From: Secundilactobacillus odoratitofui DSM 19909 = JCM 15043
GTDB taxonomy: Bacteria > Bacillota > Bacilli > Lactobacillales > Lactobacillaceae
Length of the DNA: 64,000 bases
Direction of reading: 5' to 3'
Assembly (NCBI RefSeq): GCF_001434895.1
Contig: NZ_AZEE01000004.1
Coordinates: 1-64,000 of the forward strand
Shown: positions 8,595 through 17,611 of the stretch, in pieces
Layout of the letters: each line of letters starts with the position of its first letter
Position numbering within the stretch: the stretch's first letter is position 1
Program-made: the position numbers and the translations under genes
The notes under the pieces: generated by a model
Seen by the model: the letters and a program-made list of their open reading frames with translations, nothing else
What the model was told of the DNA's origin: nothing
The model's database searches: none

Positions 8595-9188
8595 TTAATA
8601 TTTTGACAAACCATTATCCGTACCCAGTTGATTGGGTTTCAACCTACGCTCTGTATTCCAAAGCCAACCCGCAATGGCGCGTTGCGCTTGCTTAACACGT
8701 GAACTTCGAATTGGCAGTCCGGGCAATACGATTGCACCAGGGCTGACTCGCTGCAGATCGGCAACACTGCGACCAAGGCCGCCACCTTCATGGGTACAAA
8801 ATGGGTAAATCGACACGCCCTCAAGTGACTGCTGACTTAACCAGCTAAGCACCGGTGCAGGCGCCGTACCAAACCAATTTGGATAGCCCAGATAGATGAC
8901 CCGATGAGTCGCCTCAAGTCGATGCGGTACCAAGTTAACCTCTGGCCGAGCACCCAAGTGACGTTCTGAATCGGCCCGCAAGAGCGTGGCGTTAAACTTG
9001 ATATCATATGGCTCAACAGGTTGGATTTGATAGCAATCCGCTTGAAGTTGTGCGCTTAACTGCAAGGCAACCTGTTGCGTTAAGCCCACCTCAACTTGTT
9101 GCAACTGTCCGCCAACCAAGTTTTCACCTGAATGCGAGAAAGTGACAATTGCCACCAAATCATTCACCTGCTTTCTTGATAAGTTCAT
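8595..9188 (-). CDS. Flavodoxin-like protein
   Basis: The protein has the FMN phosphate-binding type of opening VAIVTFSHSGENLVGG and the later flavodoxin motifs VIYLGYPNWFGTAPAPVLSWL and ISIYPFCTHEGGGLGRSV-like segment, where the isoalloxazine ring is bound. It should be a short-chain electron carrier or quinone-reducing flavoprotein. The frame extends to 9251, but that start falls inside the terminator of the LysR gene, so ATG 9188 (197 residues) is used. A GTG at 9167 is also possible, since a -10-like TAAGAT overlaps 9188. It heads the SDR-cupin-CMD operon. Confidence 0.82.
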   Translation of the reverse strand: MNLSRKQVNDLVAIVTFSHSGENLVGGQLQQVEVGLTQQVALQLSAQLQADCYQIQPVEPYDIKFNATLLRADSERHLGARPEVNLVPHRLEATHRVIYLGYPNWFGTAPAPVLSWLSQQSLEGVSIYPFCTHEGGGLGRSVADLQRVSPGAIVLPGLPIRSSRVKQAQRAIAGWLWNTERRLKPNQLGTDNGLSKY

Positions 9189-9224
9189 CTTACAAGCAAT
9201 CTGGTCATTGGTAAAATGCCTAAA

Positions 9225-9262
9225 AAAATAAGGTTCATGCCTAACGGGCATGAACCTTATTT
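9225..9262 (-). terminator. Terminator between the LysR and flavodoxin genes
   Basis: The inverted repeat AAGGTTCATGCC/GGCATGAACCTT is followed on the minus strand by T7. It overlaps the last codons of the LysR gene and separates its transcript from the flavodoxin operon, so that operon probably has its own promoter near 9188-9215 or relies on read-through. Confidence 0.8.
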
Positions 9263-10141
9263 TTGGAAACTATTTTGAAAGTAATGGATAAATTCGTTAA
9301 CAACAGGTGAAACAATCCGTTCACGCCGCCACACCAGTACACAATTCGTCTGAATGGTTGGCGATAACGGTAAAAATTTAACATCATCCGGCTGTCGGCC
9401 ACTAATCGAACCCTCAATCATTAAAGCCGCCGCAACTTGATGTGCCACTAACGGGATAACGTTAAACGTTAAGTTGAAGTTACCCACCACGTTCAACTCA
9501 TTGACGGGTACGCCCGCCCAGTCAGCCATTAAGTGTTGCACATCGGGTCGACCTGACATCATCAGTGGCACACCAATCATTTCTTGTGGTGTAATCTCTG
9601 ATTGCCGCGCTAGAAACGAATCACTTGAAACGAGCAGCCCCCACTTTTCCGTTCGTGGTAACGTCACAGTCTTATACTTAGTTGTATTGACCGGCTCTAG
9701 CAAAATCGCCACATCAAGCAACCCCTTATCTAGACGTTCCATAATAATATCACTGGTCCCACTAAAGATTTCAAACGTCACTTGCGGATAATCGGCCACA
9801 AAATCTTCCAACATCATCGCTAACGTATCTGAATTATCGGCTTCTACACAGCCAATTGTGATATGGCCACTAAACAGTTGTTTTTTCCGATTTTCAAACT
9901 CAAGTGACGTTTGTTGTGAGAGGGCCAAAATTTCAGCCGCTCGATCCTTCAAAAATGTTCCGGCCTCCGTTAACACTAACCGTTGACGTTCTCGCCGAAA
10001 CAATTCCGTACCTAGTTCATCTTCTAGATGCTTTAACTGACGACTCAACGTTGGTTGTGTGATATGGAGTACGTCTGCAGCCTTGGTAATATTTTCCTCT
10101 TCAGCAATCGTGTAAAAATAACGTAGTGTGCGCAGCTCCAC
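9257..10141 (-). CDS. LysR-family transcriptional regulator
   Basis: A 294-residue LTTR. The N-terminal winged helix-turn-helix is clear (LRYFYTIAEEENITKAADVLHITQPTLSRQLKHLEDELG), followed by the effector domain (ITIGCVEADNSDTLAMMLEDF...). The start codon is GTG with GAGAGGAG upstream. It lies directly upstream of, and on the same strand as, the flavodoxin-SDR-cupin-CMD genes, not divergent as most LTTRs are. A terminator separates them. It probably controls that cluster in response to a redox or aromatic signal; this is inferred from position only. Confidence 0.92.
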   Translation of the reverse strand: MELRTLRYFYTIAEEENITKAADVLHITQPTLSRQLKHLEDELGTELFRRERQRLVLTEAGTFLKDRAAEILALSQQTSLEFENRKKQLFSGHITIGCVEADNSDTLAMMLEDFVADYPQVTFEIFSGTSDIIMERLDKGLLDVAILLEPVNTTKYKTVTLPRTEKWGLLVSSDSFLARQSEITPQEMIGVPLMMSGRPDVQHLMADWAGVPVNELNVVGNFNLTFNVIPLVAHQVAAALMIEGSISGRQPDDVKFLPLSPTIQTNCVLVWRRERIVSPVVNEFIHYFQNSFQK

Positions 10142-10190
10142 AATTAGGACTCCTCTCAGTCATCTTGGTTTTTAGTTTAGCATGAAACGA

Positions 10191-10347
10191 AGTAGGACGA
10201 TTGCCACAATCGACAATCGTCCTACTTTTATATTATGTAAGCGGCGAGGCCGCCGACCTTCTGAACGCACGAATGCGCCGATCATTGGTAACTCGCCATG
10301 GTTTGGCACCGTCAGCTAGTATCGCATGAACGTTCCCATCTTGTCAA
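10191..10347 (-). promoter_or_regulatory. Promoter and long structured leader upstream of the LysR gene (possible sRNA)
   Basis: Just past the dnaB stop codon a minus-strand promoter is visible: TTGACA (10347-10342), an 18-base spacer and GATACT (10323-10318). The transcript would run about 170 bases before the LysR start. It contains competing GC-rich stems (GGCGAG with CTCGCC; GGCGgcctCGCC) and a 13-bp hairpin AGTAGGACGATTG/CAATCGTCCTACT (10191-10226). On the minus strand this hairpin lacks a T-run, so it is not a clear terminator there; on the plus strand TTTTATATT follows. I recognise no known riboswitch. It is either a regulatory leader or an independent small RNA. Confidence 0.45.
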
Positions 10348-10355
10348 GCTAAGCG

Positions 10356-11747
10356 CTATTGTTCGGGTGTATAGGCCACCGATGAAAATTTATTGTACGA
10401 TTTCACAAACAACAGCTTAACCGTCCCACGAGGACCCGAACGGTTTTTTTCAATGATGACTTCAACTTCACCAACGTCTTGTACGCCATCGTCTCCGCCA
10501 CCACCGTTATTGTCGTCACTGTCATCGCCATCTTCACGTTCGTAATAATCATCCCGATATAGGAAGGATACGATATCAGCATCTTGTTCAATCGAACCAG
10601 ACTCACGAATATCAGATAGCACCGGTCGCTTATCTTGACGTTGTTCAACACCACGAGACAGTTGTGATAATGCAATTACTGGTACGTGCAATTCTTTAGC
10701 CAGCTTTTTGAGTTGACGAGAAATGGCTGAAACTTCTTGTTGCCGGTTTTCGGCGCCAGAACTTTCGATCAATTGTAGGTAGTCCACTAAAACTAGACCG
10801 AGGTTGCCGTTTTGTTCCTTATCCAACCGGCGGCATTTAGCGCGGATCTCAGACATCTTAATGCCAGCTGTATCATCGATGAAAATCTTGGCTTTTGAGA
10901 GACTCCCCATGGCTACGATCAGGTTCTGCCACTCGCCCTCTTCAAGCTGACCAGTTCGTAGATGGTTGGCGTTAATGCTACCTTCCGCACACAGCATCCG
11001 GTTAACCAACGATTCTGCACTCATTTCCAAACTGAAGATGGCAACTGCCTTGTCCGTCTTAGTGCCGACGTTTTGAGCAATATTTAACGCAAAGGCCGTT
11101 TTACCAACGGCTGGCCGAGCAGCTAGGATCATGAGTTCGTCATCGTGCAGGCCAGTAGTCATTTTATCCAGATCCGGATAACCCGTTGATAATCCGGTGA
11201 TCGTGTCGCCTTGTTGTGACAGTCGATCAATTTCTTCAAAGGTATTATTCAAGACATCTTTGATGACCTTAAAGCCAGACTGATTACGTGATTCATTCAC
11301 GTTCATGATGGCTTGTTCGGCTTGGTCCAACATCTCATCGACCGGCACGTCTTCCGTATAGCCGTCCGTCACGATCTTAGTCGCTGTTTGAATCAGACGG
11401 CGAATGACAGCTTTTTGTGAGACGATTTTAGCATAGTAAGACACGTTAGCCGCCGTTGGTACCGACGATGCTAATTCGGCAATGTAAGGCATACCACCGA
11501 CGTCTTCCAGCTGGTTTAACCGTGTCAGTTCATCCGATACGGTCACCACATCAATGGCTTCATCTTGATCATTCAGGTTCACCATCGTCTGGAAAATCAA
11601 CCCATGCGCACGACGATAGAAATCATCCGCAGTGATCTGTTCCATTGCATCAACTAAGGCATCGCCGTTTAAAAAGATTGCCCCTAACACCGCTTTTTCA
11701 GCCTCAATATTTTGAGGTGGCGTTTGATCTCTTAACCCTTCACTCAT
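10356..11747 (-). CDS. dnaB: Replicative DNA helicase DnaB (DnaC in Bacillus naming)
   Basis: A 463-residue RecA-fold hexameric helicase that unwinds DNA ahead of the fork. The N-terminal DnaB domain begins PPQNIEAEKAVLGAIF. The C-terminal domain has Walker A ARPAVGKTAFALNIA, Walker B LVLVDYLQLI and SQLSRGVEQRQDKRPVLSDIRESG. Between FLYRDDYYE and the final EVEVIIEKNRSGPRGTVKLLF is an acidic and Gly/Asn-rich insert of about 25 residues. ATG 11747 has GAGGAG in front; the frame is open a further 17 codons upstream through a hairpin and is not used. It is the last gene of the gdpP-rplI-dnaB set. Confidence 0.97.
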   Translation of the reverse strand: MSEGLRDQTPPQNIEAEKAVLGAIFLNGDALVDAMEQITADDFYRRAHGLIFQTMVNLNDQDEAIDVVTVSDELTRLNQLEDVGGMPYIAELASSVPTAANVSYYAKIVSQKAVIRRLIQTATKIVTDGYTEDVPVDEMLDQAEQAIMNVNESRNQSGFKVIKDVLNNTFEEIDRLSQQGDTITGLSTGYPDLDKMTTGLHDDELMILAARPAVGKTAFALNIAQNVGTKTDKAVAIFSLEMSAESLVNRMLCAEGSINANHLRTGQLEEGEWQNLIVAMGSLSKAKIFIDDTAGIKMSEIRAKCRRLDKEQNGNLGLVLVDYLQLIESSGAENRQQEVSAISRQLKKLAKELHVPVIALSQLSRGVEQRQDKRPVLSDIRESGSIEQDADIVSFLYRDDYYEREDGDDSDDNNGGGGDDGVQDVGEVEVIIEKNRSGPRGTVKLLFVKSYNKFSSVAYTPEQ

Positions 11748-11783
11748 TTTGTACTCCTCATTAATCACTCCGCTGTAAACACG

Positions 11784-11819
11784 AAGGGGTCGTGGCAATT
11801 CACCTGCCTGCGACCCCTT
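11784..11819 (-). promoter_or_regulatory. Hairpin in the rplI-dnaB spacer
   Basis: A 9-bp GC-rich inverted repeat, AAGGGGTCG/CGACCCCTT, lies between rplI and dnaB. It has no T-run on the minus strand, so it is more likely an RNA processing or stabilising element than a terminator. Confidence 0.4.
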
Positions 11820-11829
11820 GCCAAATAAC

Positions 11830-12282
11830 TTACTTTTCTGAAACGTGAACCCGAATTCTGGCCGTCACGTCCTGGTGTAACTTAACGGGAACGTTGATGA
11901 AACCCATCATCTTAATTGGTTCGCGAAGTTCAATTTTACGTTTATCTAATTTAATACCATACTGCTTTTCAAGTGCTTGCGCAATTTGTTTGCTTGGAAT
12001 TGACCCAAACAAGCGACCATCCGTGCCGGCCTTAGCAGTGAGTTGAACGATCGTCTCATCAGCTTCCAAAACTTGCTTCACTTTGACAGCTTCTTGACGT
12101 TCCTCTTCTTCACGCTTAGCCTCGGCTTTTTGTTGTCCCTTGAGCTGGCTCATTGCACCTGCTGTTGCTGCCTTAGCCTTGCCCTGTTTGATCAAAAAGT
12201 TTTGGGCGTAACCGTCAGGCACGTTTTTAACTTCGCCGCGCTTACCTTTACCGCGAACATCTTGTAGAAAGATAACCTTCAC
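11830..12282 (-). CDS. rplI: 50S ribosomal protein L9
   Basis: A 150-residue L9. The N-terminal rRNA-binding domain starts [21 protein letters not shown] with [13 protein letters not shown], joined by a long charged helix to the C-terminal domain ([24 protein letters not shown]). The start is GTG 12282, preceded by GAGGAGG; the longer frame to 12363 runs through a hairpin (12302-12330) and is rejected. It binds 23S rRNA at the base of the L1 stalk. It lies between gdpP and dnaB as in most Bacilli. Confidence 0.97.
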   Translation of the reverse strand: MKVIFLQDVRGKGKRGEVKNVPDGYAQNFLIKQGKAKAATAGAMSQLKGQQKAEAKREEEERQEAVKVKQVLEADETIVQLTAKAGTDGRLFGSIPSKQIAQALEKQYGIKLDKRKIELREPIKMMGFINVPVKLHQDVTARIRVHVSEK

Positions 12283-12301
12283 AATAAGTCCTCCTCTTAG
12301 A

Positions 12302-12330
12302 TACCGTGGTGTTGACTGCACATCACGGTA
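12302..12330 (-). promoter_or_regulatory. Hairpin just upstream of the rplI ribosome binding site
   Basis: TACCGTG and CACGGTA, with an additional GTG/CAC pairing inside, form a compact stem-loop ending 10 bases before the GAGGAGG of rplI. It may affect translation of L9 or mark the end of gdpP mRNA. No T-run follows. Confidence 0.35.
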
Positions 12331-12398
12331 CAACTTATTCGACTCCCACACAGGGAGGTTCATTAACTAACTTTACCATACTTTTGTAACAGTGAAAA

Positions 12399-14420
12399 CT
12401 ACGCCGATGGTACTGATTCAGCCTCATCTTCACCGTTCAAAATTGCGACCAGTTGCGCTTTAACTTCAGACACTGTACTGTCAGCAATTTGAGTGGCACC
12501 ACTTGATAAATGACCGCCGCCACCCATTTTTTCCATAATGACTTGTACGTTGATCTCGCCCATACTTCGAGCAGAAACCCCGATTCGGCCATCATCACGC
12601 TTAGTAATAACAAATGAAGCGTCGACACCAGACATATTCAGCAGATCGTCAGCTGCCTGTGCCGCAGTCACTGAATCGTACACCTCGTCTTCTTCACCAG
12701 CGATGACGGCAAGGTCTTCTTTAACGAAGCTAACCAATTCAATTAAGTGATTGCGTTGCAGATAACTATCAACATTTTCTTTCATAAACTGCTGCATTTG
12801 AACCGAATCGGCACCTGCTGAACGCAGGTAACTCGCCGCATCAAAGGTTCGTGAACCCGTCCGTAACGAGAAGGACTTGGTATCAATAAAGATCCCCGTC
12901 AACATTGCAGTTGCTTCAATCTTATTAATTGGTTCGCTTTCTTGAGACTGATACTCAAACATTTCGGTAATCAATTCACAAGTTGAACTAGCATACGGTT
13001 CAATGTACACCAGCATTGGATTTTCAGGGAATTCTTCGCCGCGTCGATGATGGTCAATGATCATGACGCGGTTTTCTAGACGTTCATACAGGGCTGGCGA
13101 AATTGAAAGCGACGGCTTTGAGTGGTCGACCATGACAAGCAGACTCTGTTTGGTCATCTTACTCAAGGCCTCTTCCGGCGTAATAATCGACTCGTAAATT
13201 TCCGGGTAATCTCGCAATGAATTCAATAATCGTTGCACGTCGCTGTGCACGTTTTCTTGATCTAAGACAATGTAACAGGTCTTTTGGTTCATCTGGGCGA
13301 TCCGCCGAATCCCTAAGCAAGCGCCAATCGCATCCATATCAGGTTGCTGATGTCCTTGAACAAAGATTGGATCCGCCTGGTTCATCAATTCTTGGAGGGC
13401 TTGGGAAATCATTCTGGCACGAACTCGTGTCCGCTTTTCCATTGGGTTAGTCTTGCCACCGTAGAACCGGGCCTCTTCGTCTTGAGCCCGAACAACAACC
13501 TGGTCGCCGCCTCGACCAAGTGCTAAATCAAGGTTACTTTGCGCTTGGTCAGCTAACCGTGTCAGGTCAGCACCACCATAAGCAATCCCGATACTTAAGG
13601 TCAACGGGAAGTTTTGCTTTGAAGTACTTTCACGAATCGTATCTAAAATGCTGAATTTATCACTTTCAACTGCCCGCATGGCCTTCGCATACATAAACAC
13701 CAGAAAATGATCATCATCAAGTCGCTTAAGGTACATCCCGAATCGCTGTGCCCAGGCTGACAGCTCGTTAGTCACGTAATTTCTCAAGTTGGAGATATCT
13801 TGGTCCGTCATAGACTGCGTGATTTCATCGTAGTTATCCAAGAACACTTGGCCAATCGCAATTCGTTCGTTTTCATACCGTTGTTCGATTTGAGTAAAGT
13901 GGGTCACTTCCATCAGGTAAACAGCCCGAAAATCCTTTTGGACTAAAAATGAGAACTGGCGGTCACGCCAGGTCACAGTTTGGGCACCCTCATCGTTAGC
14001 GTGCGATTCAATCAACTGCTCTAAGTCAGGATCGATATCACCCAATCGTTTACTCAAAACCGCTTCATCGCCAAAATAGCGTTGGAGGTAGGGGTTAACC
14101 CATTCAATTGCGTCGTTGTCGCCAAAAATCATAACCCCAACGGGCATATCAATGAGCGCCTCTTGTTCACCCCGGTTGATTCGGAATGACAGATCCGCAA
14201 TGTAACGGTTCATGTCGGCACTAATTTCATTCATGGTATTAAAAGCAAACACTAAGCTAGTGACCACAGCAGCTAATGCCAAGACGCCGAGAATCCATGA
14301 GAATAAAAAGGCCAGCACAATTCCAGCGATAGACAGCACCATGATAAACAGTGCAATGCCGCGCAGTCGCTTATTTCTTAGAAATTCAGGTAAATTATCT
14401 CGTGAAAAAAAACCGTCCAT
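12399..14420 (-). CDS. gdpP: Cyclic-di-AMP phosphodiesterase GdpP
   Basis: A 673-residue membrane protein that hydrolyses the second messenger c-di-AMP to pApA. The order is: two N-terminal membrane segments (about residues 18-58); a PAS-like domain (LIDMPVGVMIFGDNDAIEWVN); a degenerate GGDEF domain (SIGIAYGGADL in place of GGDEF); and a DHH domain (QGHQQPDMDAIGA, VMVDHSKPS, DHHRRGEEF). A DHHA1 domain with GGGGHLSSGAT ends it. All metal-binding residues of the DHH motifs appear intact. It lies upstream of rplI, as usual, but an MFS gene separates it from rpsR. Confidence 0.96.
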   Translation of the reverse strand: MDGFFSRDNLPEFLRNKRLRGIALFIMVLSIAGIVLAFLFSWILGVLALAAVVTSLVFAFNTMNEISADMNRYIADLSFRINRGEQEALIDMPVGVMIFGDNDAIEWVNPYLQRYFGDEAVLSKRLGDIDPDLEQLIESHANDEGAQTVTWRDRQFSFLVQKDFRAVYLMEVTHFTQIEQRYENERIAIGQVFLDNYDEITQSMTDQDISNLRNYVTNELSAWAQRFGMYLKRLDDDHFLVFMYAKAMRAVESDKFSILDTIRESTSKQNFPLTLSIGIAYGGADLTRLADQAQSNLDLALGRGGDQVVVRAQDEEARFYGGKTNPMEKRTRVRARMISQALQELMNQADPIFVQGHQQPDMDAIGACLGIRRIAQMNQKTCYIVLDQENVHSDVQRLLNSLRDYPEIYESIITPEEALSKMTKQSLLVMVDHSKPSLSISPALYERLENRVMIIDHHRRGEEFPENPMLVYIEPYASSTCELITEMFEYQSQESEPINKIEATAMLTGIFIDTKSFSLRTGSRTFDAASYLRSAGADSVQMQQFMKENVDSYLQRNHLIELVSFVKEDLAVIAGEEDEVYDSVTAAQAADDLLNMSGVDASFVITKRDDGRIGVSARSMGEINVQVIMEKMGGGGHLSSGATQIADSTVSEVKAQLVAILNGEDEAESVPSA

Positions 14421-14661
14421 CTGCAGACTCCCCTATTTTGTCGATGATAGTAGTTATATTTTAGCACAAAACGCCACGGGGTGTGGGGGCCTTCACCAAC
14501 GATCATTTCAGGGATCTTTTTAGCAACCTTGTTGCCAAAAAATTTTCATATAACGCTACTATTTTATTGTTTCCAAGAAAAAACACTTACGAGAATCTGT
14601 TTTTTCTGGTAGTGTAACCAATTGTGAAAAAATATTTTTCAGAAAGTAGGGAAACAAAATA

Positions 14662-16080
14662 ATGGAACAACAAGCAACGTTAAATGCCAGCAAGCCACGG
14701 GTGGTTGTCAAACACCCCGCACTCGCTATGGCTAGCATGTTAATTGGTGCTTTCGTGGGGATGTTTTCAGAAACGTCCCTCAACATCGCGTTACCAAAAT
14801 TAATGGCCAGTTTAGGTGTCACAACCGCGACCGTCCAATGGTTGGTAACAGGCTATATGCTGGTGATTGGTGTCATTTTGCCACTCAACAGCTTAATTAC
14901 AAAGTGGTTTACAACCCGACAAGTGGTGATTTTTGGCCTAATCGATTTTCTAGTGGGTGCGGTGATTGCCGCCCTTGCACCAAGTTTTGCAATTTTACTG
15001 ATTGGTCGAATGATTCAAGGTATCGCTACCGGATTGATTTTACCGCTGATGTTCTCAGTGGCCATGCAGGTCTTTCCTCCGGCAAAATTAGGGACCGCTA
15101 TGGGCGTTTGTGCCCTTGTGATTATGTTCGCCCCCGCTATTGGCCCAACGTTAACAGGGCTCATTTTAGCTAAGTTATCATGGCACTGGATTTTCTGGGC
15201 ATTCGTCCCATTTTTGGTGATTGCCTTACTCTTCGCCTTAACATCACTTGAAAATGTCGGTGATCTTTCACGGCCAAAAGTAGACGTTTTATCAATTTTA
15301 ACCAGTGTCATTGGCTTTGCCAGCCTAGTTACTGCGGTTAGTTTTGCCAGTTCTCGTGGCTGGGGCTCACCACTTGTCCTCGGCTTACTTGCATTAGGGA
15401 TTATCGTGCTCGCAATTTACGCTTACCGTCAAGTTCACATTGCCGAACCAATCTTAAACCTGAAGATTTTTGCTAACCCCGCCTTTCGGGCAGGTGCTTT
15501 GATGGTCATGCTTGATTTCGGAATCATCTTATCCGCAATGTATATCTTACCAATGTACATGCAAAAGGGCTTATTACTGCCCGTTGCCATGACCGGGATC
15601 ATCATGTTACCCGGTGGTATCGTCAACGCCTTAGTTTCAGCCGTTTCTGGTCGTTTATTCGATAGTGTTGGTGCCAAATGGCTTACCCGCCTCGGCTTCA
15701 TCATTGCCTTAGTTGGCGCCATCATGTTGCTCACAACTGGCACCCATACTGCTGTTGCCTTTGTAATTGCCGCTCACGTTGTCTTAATGATCGGTTGTCC
15801 ACTGGCCATGTCACCAGCTCAAACGCATGCTCTAAGTGCCTTAAATGGGCCAACTTCTGGTGATGGTAGTACGATTATGAACACCCTACAACAAATCATC
15901 GGTGCGATTTCGACTGCGTTAGCGACCAGCCTATTAGGTATTGGTGAAGTAGCTAGTCATGGAACAGCACCACAAGCCTTTACGGCAGGTGTTCACGTGG
16001 CTGTTTACTTACCAGTTGTCTTGGCCGTTGTGGCACTCATTATTGCCCTGACGACCCGTTCATTTAAACAACGCGACTAA
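14662..16080 (+). CDS. MFS multidrug exporter, DHA2 (EmrB/QacA) type
   Basis: A 472-residue, highly hydrophobic protein with about 14 predicted membrane segments. Family motifs include WLVTGYMLVIGVILPL, GRMIQGIATGLILPLM and the antiporter motif C (APAIGPTLTGLIL). It should export a drug or toxic metabolite by proton antiport. It has a site AGTAGGG before ATG 14662. It is on the opposite strand and breaks the conserved rpsR-gdpP order, so it is an accessory insertion; both ends are bounded by intergenic DNA with its own promoter region and a terminator. No regulator gene is adjacent. Confidence 0.9.
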   Translation: MEQQATLNASKPRVVVKHPALAMASMLIGAFVGMFSETSLNIALPKLMASLGVTTATVQWLVTGYMLVIGVILPLNSLITKWFTTRQVVIFGLIDFLVGAVIAALAPSFAILLIGRMIQGIATGLILPLMFSVAMQVFPPAKLGTAMGVCALVIMFAPAIGPTLTGLILAKLSWHWIFWAFVPFLVIALLFALTSLENVGDLSRPKVDVLSILTSVIGFASLVTAVSFASSRGWGSPLVLGLLALGIIVLAIYAYRQVHIAEPILNLKIFANPAFRAGALMVMLDFGIILSAMYILPMYMQKGLLLPVAMTGIIMLPGGIVNALVSAVSGRLFDSVGAKWLTRLGFIIALVGAIMLLTTGTHTAVAFVIAAHVVLMIGCPLAMSPAQTHALSALNGPTSGDGSTIMNTLQQIIGAISTALATSLLGIGEVASHGTAPQAFTAGVHVAVYLPVVLAVVALIIALTTRSFKQRD

Positions 16081-16134
16081 CATAGCGTTGTATCCAGGTA
16101 TCACATTCAAATTAACTTAATTGAATTCGACAAC

Positions 16135-16186
16135 AAAAAAGCTGTTATTTTTCATCCCGCGGGATGAAAAATAACAGCTTTTTTAT
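16135..16186. terminator. Bidirectional terminator between the MFS gene and rpsR
   Basis: A perfect palindrome about 50 bases long, centred on CCCGCGGG at 16157-16164, ends in A6 on the left and T6 on the right. It serves both convergent genes. Confidence 0.92.
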
Positions 16187-16195
16187 GAATCACAA

Positions 16196-16432
16196 TTAGT
16201 CTTCAACGACGAAAGGCATTAAGCCCATGATCCGTGAACGCTTGATTGCGATCGTTAACTTACGTTGGTTCTTGGCACTAGTACCAGTCACCCGACGAGG
16301 TAAGATCTTACCCCGTTCTGAAACGAAACGCTTCAATAAGTCAGTATCTTTGTAATCGATGTATTCGATGTGGTTTGCGGCGATGAAGTCGACTTTACGA
16401 CGACGACGGCCACCTCTTCTTTGTTGAGCCAT
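16196..16432 (-). CDS. rpsR: 30S ribosomal protein S18
   Basis: A 78-residue S18 with the family core [45 protein letters not shown]. It binds 16S rRNA as a heterodimer with S6. It follows ssb by 24 bases in the rpsF-ssb-rpsR operon and has a GGAGGG site. Confidence 0.98.
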   Translation of the reverse strand: MAQQRRGGRRRRKVDFIAANHIEYIDYKDTDLLKRFVSERGKILPRRVTGTSAKNQRKLTIAIKRSRIMGLMPFVVED

Positions 16433-16456
16433 GGTTTTCCCTCCAATTCAGTCCGC

Positions 16457-16987
16457 TTAGAACGGTAAATCATCATCGGAAATATCAATTGAATCGCCAT
16501 TATTTGCAAAGGGATCCGCTTGATTTTGTCCGTTGTTTTGATTATTGTTAGCCGCTCCATTGGTGTTTGGATCACCAAACGGATTAGTGTTTTGAGGAGC
16601 ATTACCAGCAGGTGCATTAAAGTTGTTACCACCGCCGTTGTTGGCGTTCCCGGCATTATTATTCGCTGAACGCGGTTCTAATAATGCAAAGTTCTCAACA
16701 ACCACTTCAGTAACGTAGACCCGCTGACCCTGTTGATTATCGTAGTTTCTGGTTTGGATTCGACCTTCAAGCCCAACTAACGACCCTTTATGAGTAAAGT
16801 TAGCAAAGTTTTCAGCCGACTTACGCCAAATAACGCAGTTAATAAAGTCAGCTTCACGTTCATTGTTTTGATTGGTAAATTGCCGATCAACAGCCAACGT
16901 AAAGTTTCCAACTGCCGCCCCGCTTGGGGTATACCGCAAATCAACATCTCTTGTCAAGCGTCCGGTAAGCACTGCCCGGTTGATCAT
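16457..16987 (-). CDS. ssb: Single-stranded DNA-binding protein
   Basis: A 176-residue SSB. The OB fold covers residues 1-105 ([42 protein letters not shown]). An Asn/Gly/Ala/Pro-rich linker follows, then the acidic tip SDDDLPF that recruits repair and replication partners. It lies between rpsF and rpsR, the conserved Firmicutes operon in which S6 and S18 flank SSB. GAGAGGAG precedes ATG 16987. Confidence 0.98.
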   Translation of the reverse strand: MINRAVLTGRLTRDVDLRYTPSGAAVGNFTLAVDRQFTNQNNEREADFINCVIWRKSAENFANFTHKGSLVGLEGRIQTRNYDNQQGQRVYVTEVVVENFALLEPRSANNNAGNANNGGGNNFNAPAGNAPQNTNPFGDPNTNGAANNNQNNGQNQADPFANNGDSIDISDDDLPF

Positions 16988-17022
16988 ACGACCCGCTCCT
17001 CTCAGTAGTTAAATGTCAAAAA

Positions 17023-17310
17023 TTAGTCTTCGCGTTTTACGATCATGTGACGAAGAATATCGTCGCTGATCTTTGAAAGACGGTCGAATTCGTTTAATGC
17101 AGCGTCATCGCTAGCGTTAACATTGACGATGTGATAAACACCTTCAGTGTAGCCACCGATTTCATATGCGAAACGAAGCTTCTTCCAGTCTTTTGAATCA
17201 ATTAGTTCTGCACCATTGTCAGTCAAGATCTTGTCGAAACGTTCAACCAATGCGGTCTTAGCGGCATCGTCAAGGTCTGGACGAATGATGTAGGTAATTT
17301 CATACTTCAT
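17023..17310 (-). CDS. rpsF: 30S ribosomal protein S6
   Basis: A 95-residue S6 ([52 protein letters not shown]). It is the first gene of the rpsF-ssb-rpsR operon, with AAGGAGG before ATG 17310. The transcript should start near 17396, leaving an 86-base leader with an 8-bp stem (GCTCTCTT/AAGAGGGC) just before the ribosome site. Many Firmicutes have an S6:S18-binding autoregulatory RNA at this place; I could not confirm its conserved loop here. Confidence 0.98.
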   Translation of the reverse strand: MKYEITYIIRPDLDDAAKTALVERFDKILTDNGAELIDSKDWKKLRFAYEIGGYTEGVYHIVNVNASDDAALNEFDRLSKISDDILRHMIVKRED

Positions 17311-17402
17311 GAAATTTGCACCTCCTTATGGACTTCAGGCCCTCTTCATTGAGTTTTAAGAGAGCAAGGAGAGTCTTCCGAATGGATTACTCACAGATTA
17401 TT

Positions 17403-17431
17403 ATTCTACCAAAGTTCATTCAAAAGTGCAA
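17403..17431 (-). promoter_or_regulatory. Promoter of rpsF-ssb-rpsR
   Basis: On the minus strand TTGCAC (17431-17426), a 17-base spacer and TAGAAT (17408-17403) form a good sigma-A promoter between the gyrA terminator and rpsF. Confidence 0.75.
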
Positions 17432-17561
17432 GGTAACTTCTAGCAATAATGCTAATCATTCACCTCCAACACCGTTTGGAACAGTCAGTGAAGTCACGCT
17501 GACTGCCCCCATGTATCCTTTCAACTAACCTGACAAGAGATATTGGTTATAGGCCTAACTA

Positions 17562-17603
17562 CGCAAAAAAGAATGGCTAAGTTCGCCATTCTTTTTGCGT
17601 ATC
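17562..17603 (-). terminator. Terminator after gyrA
   Basis: The inverted repeat ACGCAAAAAAGAATGGC/GCCATTCTTTTTGCGT starts 8 bases after the gyrA stop codon and is A/T-flanked. A second small hairpin, CAGTCAG/CTGACTG, lies further on near 17496-17519. Confidence 0.8.
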
Positions 17604-17611
17604 ACTTATTT

